In this document: positions 25,600-33,390 of the stretch, piece by piece
How the letters are laid out: each line of letters begins with the position of its first letter
Numbering within the stretch: position 1 is the first letter of the stretch
Notes under the pieces: model-generated
What the model saw: only the letters and a program-made list of their open reading frames with translations
The model's database searches: none
Told to the model about the DNA's origin: nothing
Translations under genes and position numbers: made by a program
From: CAVQBJ01 sp963819075
GTDB taxonomy: Bacteria; Actinomycetota; Thermoleophilia; Solirubrobacterales; Solirubrobacteraceae
Assembly (NCBI GenBank): GCA_963819075.1
Contig: CAWFUP010000004.1
Location: forward strand, 434,001-498,000
Length of the DNA stretch: 64,000 bases
Reading direction: 5' to 3'

Positions 25600-26856
25600 G
25601 TGGCCGAGATCGCACCCCTCCGCGCGCTGCGCTACGACCTCGACGTCGTCGGCCCGCTGGCCGACGTCGTCGCCCCTCCGTACGACGTCATCGACGACGT
25701 CCAGCGGGCGGAGCTGGCGGCTCGCTCGCCCTACAACGTCGTCGGCATCGACCTGCCGCGGGCCGCTGGCGACCCGTACGAGGCGGCTGCCCAGCTGCTC
25801 GCCGAATGGCAACGCGACGGCGCGATCGTGCGCGACGAGACACCCGCGCTTTGGGCGCACGAGCAGACGTACACCGGCCCGGACGGGCAGGAGCGCACCC
25901 GGCGCGGGTTCTTCTGCCGCGTGGCCGTCGAGGAGTACGGTCCCGGTCGCATCCGCCCCCACGAGCGCACGCATCCCGGGCCCAAGGAGGATCGGCTGCG
26001 ACTCACGCGCGCGACGCGAGCGAACCTGTCGCCGATCTTCTCGCTGTACTCAGATCCGGCGGGCGCGGCCTGGGCGGCGCTCGAGCCGGCAACGCACGCG
26101 CCGTCTTGGGGCGAGGTGCGTGACGACGACGGTACATCTCACCGTCTCTGGCGCGTCGAGGATGCTGAAGCGATCGCGGCCGTCGAACGGGCGACGCGCG
26201 ACGTCGAACTGCTCATCGCCGACGGGCACCACCGCTACGAGACGGCGCGCGTGTACGCGGAGGAGATCGGCGGCGAGGGCGAGCACCGCTACGTGCTCAT
26301 GTGCCTCGTGGCCATGCAGGACCCGGGCCTGACCGTCTTCCCGACCCACCGCCTCGTTCGCGGGCTTGGTCCCGACCGACAGGAGGCGCTGGCGGCGGCG
26401 CTGAAGCGCGACTTCCACATCGAGCCGGTCACCCGCGAGGAGATCGCACCGCCGGCCTCGGAGGGCCCACTCACGCTCGGCTACGTCGACGCCCACCTCC
26501 GGCAACCCTTCCGGCTGACGCTCCGCGACCAGGCGATCGCCAACGCGGCGCTGGCCGAGCACGCCGAGCCCTACCGCCACCTCGACACCGGCGTGCTCGA
26601 GACACTCATCCTCAAGGGGACGCTCGGCTACAGCGACGACGACATCTCACACCTCAACGACTTCGGCTACGCGCGGGACGCCGAGCAGGCGCTCGCGCTG
26701 ATCGACGCGGGCGAGTACGACGCCGCCTTCCTGCTGCGCCCCACGCCCGTCTCACAGGTGCGCGAAGTGGCCGCAAGCGGCGAGAGCATGCCGCCGAAAT
26801 CGACGTACTTCTTCCCCAAGCTGCTCACCGGGCTGCTCTTCAACCCGCTCGTCTGA
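25600..26856 (+). CDS. DUF1015 family protein
   Basis: 418 residues, soluble. The family pattern is complete: PLRALRYD, the VVAPPYDVI motif near residue 25-33, SPYNVVGIDLP, FFCRVAVEEYGPGRIRPHER, an ADGHHRYETARVY motif near the middle, and KSTYFFPKL close to the C-terminus. The DGHHR segment recalls ParB/Srx-like folds, but the biochemical role of DUF1015 is unsettled; in some bacteria it sits beside serine or amino-acid metabolism genes. The neighbours here give no clear hint. The GTG start is chosen because the -10 box lies just upstream. Confidence 0.92.
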   Translation: MAEIAPLRALRYDLDVVGPLADVVAPPYDVIDDVQRAELAARSPYNVVGIDLPRAAGDPYEAAAQLLAEWQRDGAIVRDETPALWAHEQTYTGPDGQERTRRGFFCRVAVEEYGPGRIRPHERTHPGPKEDRLRLTRATRANLSPIFSLYSDPAGAAWAALEPATHAPSWGEVRDDDGTSHRLWRVEDAEAIAAVERATRDVELLIADGHHRYETARVYAEEIGGEGEHRYVLMCLVAMQDPGLTVFPTHRLVRGLGPDRQEALAAALKRDFHIEPVTREEIAPPASEGPLTLGYVDAHLRQPFRLTLRDQAIANAALAEHAEPYRHLDTGVLETLILKGTLGYSDDDISHLNDFGYARDAEQALALIDAGEYDAAFLLRPTPVSQVREVAASGESMPPKSTYFFPKLLTGLLFNPLV

Positions 26857-26930
26857 ACGCCTGCGCCGCACGTCCGGCGGCGGCGGACACCCGTCTGCGT
26901 CGGGCCGTCTTGGCGTCGCGGGACACGGAG

Positions 26931-26936
26931 TAGCAT
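26931..26936 (+). promoter_or_regulatory. Promoter of the OsmC gene
   Basis: TAGCAT -10 with TTGGCG at 26910-26915 as a possible -35 (15-nt spacer). The predicted leader is about 33 nt and contains GGAAAGG as ribosome-binding site. Confidence 0.45.
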
Positions 26937-26975
26937 TGACGGCGAGATGAATGGAACTCTCGGAAAGGCACAAGC

Positions 26976-27383
26976 ATGAAGGCGACGGCTCGCCGCAGCG
27001 GCAGCACGTTCAAGCACATCGTCCAGGTGCGCGATCACCAGGTCACCATCGATGAGCCACTCGAGTCCGGGGGCGACGACGCCGGACCCGACCCCCAGGA
27101 GCTGCTCGCGGTCAGCCTCGCGTCGTGCACGGCGATCACGATGGAGATGTACGCCGGACGCAAGGGCTGGGACATCGGGCACATCGAGGTCGACGTCGAG
27201 TACAGCCCGGCCGAACGTGGCTGTCCGACGAAGTTCGACCTCGTCCTGCGCCTGCCGGCCGATCTGCCCGACGAGCAGGTCGAGCGCCTGAAGGTCATCG
27301 CCGCGAAGTGCCCGGTCCACCGTGCGCTCGACGGCGAGGTCATGTTCAACGAGCGCGTCGAGCGCGCCGCGCTCACCGCCTGA
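26976..27383 (+). CDS. OsmC family peroxiredoxin-like protein
   Basis: 135 residues, the usual OsmC length. The first redox cysteine lies in LLAVSLASCTAITMEMYAGRKG (about residue 50) and the second in IAAKCPVHRAL (about residue 112). This is the two-cysteine pair with which OsmC/Ohr proteins reduce organic hydroperoxides using lipoylated or thiol partners. GPDPQELLA before the first Cys is the YhfA-like subfamily pattern. It has its own promoter and precedes the Nudix gene. Confidence 0.93.
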   Translation: MKATARRSGSTFKHIVQVRDHQVTIDEPLESGGDDAGPDPQELLAVSLASCTAITMEMYAGRKGWDIGHIEVDVEYSPAERGCPTKFDLVLRLPADLPDEQVERLKVIAAKCPVHRALDGEVMFNERVERAALTA

Positions 27384-27468
27384 GCGGTCGACCGAGCCGA
27401 TCGGCTCTCCCGCAGCACCGGATCCGATCGCGTCGCTCGCCGACCCGCTGCGCTCGGCGCTCGTCGAC

Positions 27469-28026
27469 GTGCGCGAGGCGATGGACACCGAGCTTCCGGG
27501 ACAGGTCCCGGCGGCCGTACTCGTCGGTCTTGGCTTCGACGACCGAACCGACTCGCCGGACAGCGTTCGTGTCGTATTCACCGTGCGCCGGCGGGACCTG
27601 CGCCGTCACGCCGGAGAGATCTCCTTTCCTGGTGGGCGCCGTGATCCGGCCGATCCAGACCTCGTGGCGACCGCTCTCCGCGAAGCGCAGGAGGAGATCG
27701 GCCTGACGACCGACGCGGTCACGATCGTCGGCGCACTCCCGCCGACGTCGACGTTCGTGACCAACTACGCGATCTATCCATTCGTCGGGCTGCTCGCCCA
27801 TGGCCAGGCCTGGCGGGTTTCCGAGCGCGAGGTCGAGGCCGTGCTGGAGATCCCGCTCAGCGAGCTGCGCTCGAGCGTGGGTACGACGCAGATCACGCGC
27901 CGCGGGATGACCTTCGAGATGCCGGCCTATCTCATCGACGAGCACGTCATCTGGGGCGCGACCGCGAGGATCGTCGACCACCTGCTCGAGCGCACCGCGG
28001 ATCTGGCCGCGGGGTCGTCCGCCTGA
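27469..28026 (+). CDS. Nudix hydrolase, CoA pyrophosphatase-like
   Basis: 185 residues from GTG 27469. The Nudix box is complete: GG, then five residues, Glu-less spacing, and REAQEEIGL, within FPGGRRDPADPDLVATALRE. SFPGG before the box and ERTADL-type C-terminus match CoA pyrophosphatases (NudL/PCD1 type), which cleave CoA to 4'-phosphopantetheine and 3',5'-ADP. The start is uncertain. The reading frame upstream (PDPIASLADPLRSALVD) looks like genuine family sequence, but it lacks a start until GTG 27322 inside the OsmC gene, which would give a 61-nt overlap. I report the first internal start without strong support. Confidence 0.78.
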   Translation: MREAMDTELPGQVPAAVLVGLGFDDRTDSPDSVRVVFTVRRRDLRRHAGEISFPGGRRDPADPDLVATALREAQEEIGLTTDAVTIVGALPPTSTFVTNYAIYPFVGLLAHGQAWRVSEREVEAVLEIPLSELRSSVGTTQITRRGMTFEMPAYLIDEHVIWGATARIVDHLLERTADLAAGSSA

Positions 28027-28027
28027 C

Positions 28028-28060
28028 CGGGTGTGCGGCCGCGACGCGACCGGACACCCG
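28028..28060. terminator. Hairpin between convergent Nudix and rhodanese genes
   Basis: CGGGTGT and ACACCCG arms with a 19-nt GC-rich loop, in the 42-nt convergent gap. Confidence 0.4.
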
Positions 28061-28068
28061 CAATGCCC

Positions 28069-28914
28069 TCACGCGTCGCGCTGAACCGGGACGTTGACGA
28101 GGTTGCCCCACTCCGTCCACGAGCCGTCGTAGTTCTTGACCTTGCCGTGCCCGAGCAGCTCGGAGAGCACGAACCACGTGTGCGCGGAGCGCTCACCGAT
28201 GCGGCAATAGGCAATGATGTCGCTGCCGCCGTTGAGCACGCCCTTGGAGCGGTAGAGCTCCTCGAGCTCGTCCTTGGACTTGAAGGTGCCGTCCTCGCGG
28301 ACTGCCTGGGCCCACGGCACGGAGGCGGCGCCGGGGATGTGGCCGGCGCGCTGCGCGCCCTCCTGCTCGTAGCCCGGAGGCGAGATGAGCTCACCCGAGA
28401 ACTCGGCCGGCGAGCGAACGTCGACCAGCTTCGTGTCAGCCTCGATCGCGGCGAGGACCTCGTCGCGCCGCGCGCGGATCGAGTCGTCGCCGGCCGTCGC
28501 CGTGAACGTCGCCGGCGGGAAGCTCGGCACGTCCGTCGTCGTCGCGCGTCCCTCGGAGATCCACTTCTCGCGCGGTCCGTTGACGAGCAGCACCTTGTCG
28601 TGGCCGTAGTACTTCAGGTACCAGTACGTGTAGGCGGCGAACCAGTTGTTGCGGTCGCCGTAGAGCACGATCGTGTGGTCGTTGGAGATGCCGCGGCTGC
28701 CGAAGAGCGCGCCGAACGCCTCGGGGCCGAGGAAGTCGCGCTTGACCTGGTCCTGCAGATCGGCCTTCCAGTCGAAGCCGATCGCTCCCGGGATGTGGGC
28801 CTCGGCGTACAGCTGGGGGTTCTCGTCGACCTCGACGATGCGGATCGAGTCGTCGTTCAGGTGCTCCTCGACCCAGCTGGTCTCGACGAGCACGTCCTTC
28901 GCATAATCGGTCAC
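28069..28914 (-). CDS. Sulfurtransferase with two rhodanese domains
   Basis: 281 residues. Two rhodanese modules: an inactive N-terminal one (about 10-130, with IRIVEVDENPQLYAEAHIPG) and a catalytic C-terminal one (about 150-275). Cys in the loop CRIGER (about residue 232) is the persulphide carrier. It transfers sulphur from thiosulfate or 3-mercaptopyruvate to thiophilic acceptors. CRIGER is typical of thiosulfate:cyanide sulfurtransferases of actinobacteria (CysA/SseA-like). GTG 28914 has a GGGAGG ribosome-binding site and excludes a 36-codon upstream extension. A large inverted repeat lies 111 nt upstream. Confidence 0.93.
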   Translation of the reverse strand: MTDYAKDVLVETSWVEEHLNDDSIRIVEVDENPQLYAEAHIPGAIGFDWKADLQDQVKRDFLGPEAFGALFGSRGISNDHTIVLYGDRNNWFAAYTYWYLKYYGHDKVLLVNGPREKWISEGRATTTDVPSFPPATFTATAGDDSIRARRDEVLAAIEADTKLVDVRSPAEFSGELISPPGYEQEGAQRAGHIPGAASVPWAQAVREDGTFKSKDELEELYRSKGVLNGGSDIIAYCRIGERSAHTWFVLSELLGHGKVKNYDGSWTEWGNLVNVPVQRDA

Positions 28915-29024
28915 GGCGCCTCCCTTATGAAAATCTGATCGGCTTTCGGGGAATTGCCGACAGCATAGCGCCGGCGCGCCGGCGCGCGCGAGGATCGACG
29001 CGCTCGGCGGGCGGCTGAACACCG

Positions 29025-29067
29025 GTGAACGTCCTTTCTATGAACTATTCGAAGAAAGGACGTGCAC
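29025..29067. repeat. Large inverted repeat upstream of sulfurtransferase
   Basis: ACGTCCTTTCT (29029-29039) and AGAAAGGACGT (29053-29063) are perfect 11-base arms around a 13-nt loop. GTG/CAC extends the stem beyond one mismatch, making about 14 pairs. It sits between the end of the upstream minus-strand membrane-protein gene and the sulfurtransferase. It may be a terminator of the former or an operator or leader element of the latter. The loop is AT-rich. Confidence 0.6.
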
Positions 29068-29132
29068 CCCACCAAAGCGCTGCCGCGTCGCGGCGCGCAA
29101 GCGAGCGCCGCCGCCACGGCCGCAAGACCCCG

Positions 29133-29717
29133 TCAGCTCGGCGTCCAGCCCGACAGATCGGACCAGACGTTCGCCGCCTCGCCCGCCTCGCCGACCGCTG
29201 GCGCGCTCCCGCCCGCCGGCCACACCGCGCCGACGACGATCGCCGCGCACCCGGCCAGCGACGCAAACGCGCCGAAGCGCAGCGTGACGGTGATCAGCTC
29301 GGGCGCTCCGTTCGGCGGGTCGACCATGCGGAAGATCGTCAGCAGCGCGCCGATGATGCCGAGCGCGACCAGCCCACCCCCGCTCTGCCCGGCGAACGAC
29401 GGCTCGGCGCCGGCCAGGCCGATAATCGAGACGAGGATCGCCGCCGCGGCGATGATGAGCAGGACGACGCTGATCTGGTGCAGTGCCTGGTGGGCGCTGA
29501 CGCTGACGATGGTGCGCCCGACGGCTCCGCTCGCGGCCGCGCCGATCGTCCCGGCGTAGCGGGACAGCCCGGGCACCGAGGAGATCTGGGCCTCGGCCGC
29601 TCCGACGCCGGCCTGGGTGATCCCGATGCCGTACCAAGGCTGATAGACGGAGATCGCCGCGACGATCCCGCCGACGGCCGACACAGCCAGTCCGGTGCGT
29701 GAGGGTTGGGCGTCCAC
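29133..29717 (-). CDS. Four-helix membrane protein, unknown
   Basis: 194 residues from GTG 29717 (VDAQPSRTGLAV). Four membrane helices are visible: AVSAVGGIVAAISVYQPWYG, ISVVLLIIAAAAILVSIIGLAG, GLVALGIIGALLTIFRMV and FGAFASLAGCAAIVVGAVWP. A short extracytoplasmic loop lies between helices 1 and 2. No family recognised, although helix 1 with YQPWY resembles uncharacterised actinobacterial membrane proteins. An upstream extension to 29912 is open but rich in Arg/Ser and overlaps the next gene, so it is rejected. Confidence 0.75.
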   Translation of the reverse strand: MDAQPSRTGLAVSAVGGIVAAISVYQPWYGIGITQAGVGAAEAQISSVPGLSRYAGTIGAAASGAVGRTIVSVSAHQALHQISVVLLIIAAAAILVSIIGLAGAEPSFAGQSGGGLVALGIIGALLTIFRMVDPPNGAPELITVTLRFGAFASLAGCAAIVVGAVWPAGGSAPAVGEAGEAANVWSDLSGWTPS

Positions 29718-29772
29718 GGCGTCTCGCCCTGCCCATCGGGCCGCGCGAGCCGGCACGTGAGCAAACGCGGCC

Positions 29773-30267
29773 TCAACTCGACGGCCGTAGGAACGAATCG
29801 ACGCTCGCTCGGGCCGCCGGCAGCCAGCCCGGATCGCCCGGAGCCTCGGCGAGGATTGCGTAGGGAATCGAGTTGCGCTCGCAGATCGTCCGCACGTGCT
29901 CGGCACCGCCACCGAGAAGCGCCGGCGCGACCGTGCCGCCCGCCTCGTAGACGAAGCCGCGCACCGTCGTGTCGATGACCTGCGTCAGCCAGTACTCCAG
30001 CCGCGTCCCGAACAGCGCCGCCAGCTGTGCGGGCTCGCCGCGCGCCGTGCCGAGCATCCAGCACGCCACGGTGACCCGGTCGAGCGCGAGGCGCAGGGTG
30101 GCGATCCGGTCGGGATCGCCGACCCAGCACTCGGCGCCCGTACCCTCGATCGCCGCGCGGGCGGACTCCGAGCGCGTCGTGACGCGCACGGCGTGCCCGG
30201 CGCCGACGAGCTCGACGGCCAGACGGCGACCGCGGCAGCCGCCGCCGACGATCAGGACCCGGGCCAT
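29773..30267 (-). CDS. NAD(P)-binding Rossmann-fold protein
   Basis: 164 residues. It begins with a nucleotide-binding loop, VLIVGGGCRGRRLA (residues 4-17), followed by the second-strand basic site TTRSESAR and VGDPDRIATLRLAL. It resembles short NAD-dependent epimerase-like proteins that lack a catalytic YxxxK, so it may bind NADP without the usual dehydrogenase chemistry. It is followed in the operon direction by the four-helix membrane-protein gene 56 nt away and preceded by a coiled-coil membrane protein 6 nt away. Confidence 0.8.
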   Translation of the reverse strand: MARVLIVGGGCRGRRLAVELVGAGHAVRVTTRSESARAAIEGTGAECWVGDPDRIATLRLALDRVTVACWMLGTARGEPAQLAALFGTRLEYWLTQVIDTTVRGFVYEAGGTVAPALLGGGAEHVRTICERNSIPYAILAEAPGDPGWLPAARASVDSFLRPSS

Positions 30268-30273
30268 CGAGCG

Positions 30274-30684
30274 TCAGCGAGCCGGAGGGCGCGCCGAGGA
30301 ACCACCGGGCCCGGCCCGCCGCCGACGCCGCTCCTCGGCGGCGGCGAGCAGATCCTGCAGGTCGCGTTCGGCCTCGGCCGGCGACTCACTGCGCGACAGG
30401 TAGTCCGCGCGGCGGCGTCGCTGCTCGGCCAGATCGCTGGCCACCTGCAGCTCGATCTGCTCGAGCGAGCGCTCGGGGGCGCCGCGGCGCCGGCGGCGTT
30501 CGTTCTGGGCGGCCAGCATCTGCTCCATGTCGTCGAGCTCGAGCTCGGCCTCGAGCTCGACCGAGCGCGTCGGGCGCCAGTCGAGCACGTCCGCCCCCGT
30601 GCCCGGATAGTAGTAGCCGAGCGCGAGCACGGCGAGCAGGAACAGCCCGAGCCCGCCGGCGGTCACGATCCCGAAGGAGCCCAT
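30274..30684 (-). CDS. Membrane-anchored coiled-coil protein
   Basis: 136 residues. One N-terminal helix (about 6-25, VTAGGLGLFLLAVLALGYYYP) anchors a long, highly charged segment. LEAELELDDMEQMLAAQNER, then SLEQIELQVASDLAEQRRR and AEAERDLQDLLAAAEERRR, predict an extended helix or coiled coil. No family recognised. The stop is 6 nt from the Rossmann-fold gene, and glyS lies upstream. Confidence 0.72.
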   Translation of the reverse strand: MGSFGIVTAGGLGLFLLAVLALGYYYPGTGADVLDWRPTRSVELEAELELDDMEQMLAAQNERRRRRGAPERSLEQIELQVASDLAEQRRRRADYLSRSESPAEAERDLQDLLAAAEERRRRRAGPGGSSARPPAR

Positions 30685-30733
30685 CGCCCGAGTGATGGTA
30701 GACCCGCGCGCAACGCGCGGCGAACGCGGCGCC

Positions 30734-32104
30734 TCAGCCCGCGAGCTTGGGCGACGTCCAAGGCGTCTCGAGGCGCCCCACCAGCTCGCCCGCCAGCTCG
30801 TCGACGGCGACGCGCGCCTGGGCGAGCGAGTCGCGGTCGCGCACCGTCACCGTGCGGTCCTCGAGGCTCTGGTGGTCGATCGTCACGCAGTACGGCGTGC
30901 CGATCTCGTCCTGGCGGCGGTAGCGCCGTCCGATCGAGCCGCCCTCGTCGTACTCGGATTGCATGCGCCCGCGCAGCAGCTCGTGCACCTCGTGCGCCAG
31001 CTCGGGCTGGCCGTCCTTGCGCACGAGCGGCAGCACGGCGACCTTCACCGGCGCGAGGCGCGGGTGCAGGCGCAGCAGCGTACGCGTCTCGCCCTCCACC
31101 TCCTCCTCGTCGTAGGCGTCGACGAGGAAGGCGAGCGTCGCGCGATCGGCGCCCGCCGCCGGCTCGATGACGTGGGGCACGTAGCGCTCGCCGGTGGCCT
31201 GGTCGAAGTACTCGAGCTTCTCGCCGGAGAACTCGGCGTGCTGGCGCAGGTCGAAGTCGCCGCGGTTGGCGATGCCCTCGAGCTCTGACCACCCGATCGG
31301 AAACAGGTACTCGACGTCGCTCGTGCCCGAGGAGTAATGCGACAGCTCGTCGGCGTCGTGCGCGCGCAGGCGCACGTGGTCGGGACGCAGCCCGAGGCGC
31401 AGGTACCAGTCGTGGCGCTCGTCCAGCCAGTACTGAAACCACCGCGACGCCTCGTCGGGCGGCACGAAGAACTCCATCTCCATCTGCTCGAACTCACGTG
31501 TCCGGAAGATGAAGTTGCCCGGCGTGATCTCGTTGCGGAAGGACTTGCCGATCTGCGCGATCCCGAACGGCGGCTTCTTGCGCGCGAACTGCAGCACGTT
31601 CTTGAAGTTGACGAAGATCCCCTGAGCGGTCTCGGGGCGCAGGTAGACGGTCGCGCCGGTCTCTTCGACCGGCCCCATCGTCGTCTTGAACATGAGGTTG
31701 AACGCGCGCGCCTCGGTGAGGTCGCACTCGCCGAATTCGCCGGGGTGCACCGACGGCTTGCGCGGGCACGGCACCTGATCGAGGTGATCCGCGCGAAAGC
31801 GCTGCTTGCAGGCCCGGCAGTCGACGAGCGGATCGGTGAAGTTCTGCAGGTGCCCCGAGGCCTCCCACGTGCGCGGATGCTGGAGGATCGCCGAATCGAG
31901 CGCCACGACGTCGTCGCGCTCCTGGAGCATCGCGCGCCACCACTCCGACTTCACGTTGCCCTTCAACAGCACGCCGTAGTGGCCGTAGTCGTAGGTCGAC
32001 CCGAGTCCCCCGTAGATCTCCGAGGCGGGGAAGATGAACCCGCGGCGCTTGCAGAGCGCCACGATCTTGTCCATCGTGACAACGTCCTTTGACTCCGCGG
32101 GCAT
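30734..32104 (-). CDS. glyS: Glycyl-tRNA synthetase (single-subunit type)
   Basis: 456 residues. Class II synthetase charging tRNA-Gly. FIFPASEIYGGLGSTYDYGHYG is the N-terminal signature (the G-S/T-YDYG part reads the glycine site). Motif 2 is in FRNEITPGNFIFRTREFEQMEMEFF, and motif 3 near the end includes GRRYRRQDEIGTPYCVTID. The anticodon-binding domain covers about 355-450. ATG 32104 is supported by TACCAT at 32118-32113, which predicts a leaderless mRNA. An internal ATG at 32074 with AAAGGA upstream is the alternative and would remove ten residues. Confidence 0.96.
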   Translation of the reverse strand: MPAESKDVVTMDKIVALCKRRGFIFPASEIYGGLGSTYDYGHYGVLLKGNVKSEWWRAMLQERDDVVALDSAILQHPRTWEASGHLQNFTDPLVDCRACKQRFRADHLDQVPCPRKPSVHPGEFGECDLTEARAFNLMFKTTMGPVEETGATVYLRPETAQGIFVNFKNVLQFARKKPPFGIAQIGKSFRNEITPGNFIFRTREFEQMEMEFFVPPDEASRWFQYWLDERHDWYLRLGLRPDHVRLRAHDADELSHYSSGTSDVEYLFPIGWSELEGIANRGDFDLRQHAEFSGEKLEYFDQATGERYVPHVIEPAAGADRATLAFLVDAYDEEEVEGETRTLLRLHPRLAPVKVAVLPLVRKDGQPELAHEVHELLRGRMQSEYDEGGSIGRRYRRQDEIGTPYCVTIDHQSLEDRTVTVRDRDSLAQARVAVDELAGELVGRLETPWTSPKLAG

Positions 32105-32112
32105 GGGCGGGC

Positions 32113-32118
32113 ATGGTA
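32113..32118 (-). promoter_or_regulatory. -10 box, glyS
   Basis: TACCAT on the minus strand, 8 nt before ATG 32104; it predicts a leaderless transcript. Confidence 0.45.
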
Positions 32119-32189
32119 GACGGTCCCCACCCGCCCACGCTGCCCGCGCACCCGACGCGACGACGACAAGCGAATGCAACACAGGCCGG

Positions 32190-32195
32190 TAATGT
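32190..32195 (+). promoter_or_regulatory. -10 box, acyl-CoA dehydrogenase operon
   Basis: TAATGT with a predicted leader of about 28 nt that contains the AAGGAG ribosome-binding site at 32219-32224. Confidence 0.45.
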
Positions 32196-32229
32196 TGCGG
32201 CCGCCCCGGCCCCCGAGACAAGGAGACCC

Positions 32230-33390
32230 ATGGACTTCGACCTCACCGACGAGCAGCGGCTCATCCGCGACACCGCGCGCGAGTTCGCCGACAAGGAGAT
32301 CGTCGAGCGCGGGCGCGAGAACGCGCGCAACCACCACTTCGACCTCGAGCTCGTGGCTCAGATGGCCGACCAGGGCTACCTCGGCGCGATCGTCCCCCGC
32401 GAGTACGGCGGGGCGGGCTTGGACTACGTCACCTACGGTCTCGTTGTCGAGCAGATCGGCCGCGCCGACTCGGCGATGCGCACGGTCGTCTCGGTGCAGA
32501 CCTCGCTCGTGTGCTCGGGCATACTCAAGTACGGCACCGAGGAGCAGAAGCAGTACTGGCTGCCGAAGCTCACCTCGGGCGAGTGGCTCGGCTGCTTCGG
32601 ATTGACCGAGCCCGACACCGGCTCGGACGCCGCCAACCAGAAGACGCGCGCGCGCAAGACCGACTCCGGCTGGGTGATCAACGGGTCCAAGATGTGGATC
32701 TCGATGGGCAACTACGCCAAGCTCGCGCTCATCTTCGCCCAAACCGACCCCGAGCTCGGCTACCGCGGCCTCGGCTGCTTCCTCGTGGACACCGACCAGC
32801 CCGGCTACCAGCCGACGGTCATCGAGCACAAGATGGGCCTCAGCGGCTCGGACACCGCCGCCATCTCCCTCGATGACGTCGAGGTGCCCGAGGAAGGCCT
32901 GCTCGGGCAGATCGGGGACGGCTTCAAGATCGCCATGTCGGCCCTGGACTCCGGCCGCTACAGCGTCGCCTCGGGCTGTGTGGGCATCTGCCAGGGCTGC
33001 GTGGACGAGTCGGTCAAGTACGCGACCGAGCGCGAGCAGTTCGGCCGCCCGATCGCTAGCTTCCAGCTCGTGCAGGCGATGCTCGCCGAGATGAAGGTCA
33101 AGACCGACGCGGCCCGGATGCTCGCGCTCCGTGCGGGGGTCCTCAAGGACAAAGGGGAGCCGAACACCCTCGAGACCTCGGTCGCGAAGCTGTACGCGAC
33201 CGAATCGGCCGTGGAGTGTGCCAATACGGCGATCCAGGTGCACGGCGGCGCCGGATACGTCGATGACCACCCGGTCGAGCGCTACTTCCGCGACGCGCGG
33301 GTGACCACCCTGTACGAGGGCACCTCGCAGATCCAGAAGCTCATCATCGGCCGCGCCCTGACCGGCGTCAACGCGCTCGTGCCGGCGTGA
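32230..33390 (+). CDS. Acyl-CoA dehydrogenase
   Basis: 386 residues. It catalyses the FAD-dependent first step of beta-oxidation or branched-chain acyl-CoA breakdown. Key motifs: CFGLTEPDTGSDAAN (FAD/substrate site), WISMGNYAKLALIFA, YATEREQFGRPIASFQ, HGGAGYVDDHPVERYFRDAR, and catalytic Glu in LYEGTSQIQK (about residue 367). The position of the Glu is typical of short-chain/butyryl-like enzymes. AAGGAG lies 6 nt before ATG 32230. The stop overlaps the 3-hydroxyacyl-CoA dehydrogenase start (TGATG), so the two beta-oxidation enzymes are co-translated. Confidence 0.95.
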   Translation: MDFDLTDEQRLIRDTAREFADKEIVERGRENARNHHFDLELVAQMADQGYLGAIVPREYGGAGLDYVTYGLVVEQIGRADSAMRTVVSVQTSLVCSGILKYGTEEQKQYWLPKLTSGEWLGCFGLTEPDTGSDAANQKTRARKTDSGWVINGSKMWISMGNYAKLALIFAQTDPELGYRGLGCFLVDTDQPGYQPTVIEHKMGLSGSDTAAISLDDVEVPEEGLLGQIGDGFKIAMSALDSGRYSVASGCVGICQGCVDESVKYATEREQFGRPIASFQLVQAMLAEMKVKTDAARMLALRAGVLKDKGEPNTLETSVAKLYATESAVECANTAIQVHGGAGYVDDHPVERYFRDARVTTLYEGTSQIQKLIIGRALTGVNALVPA

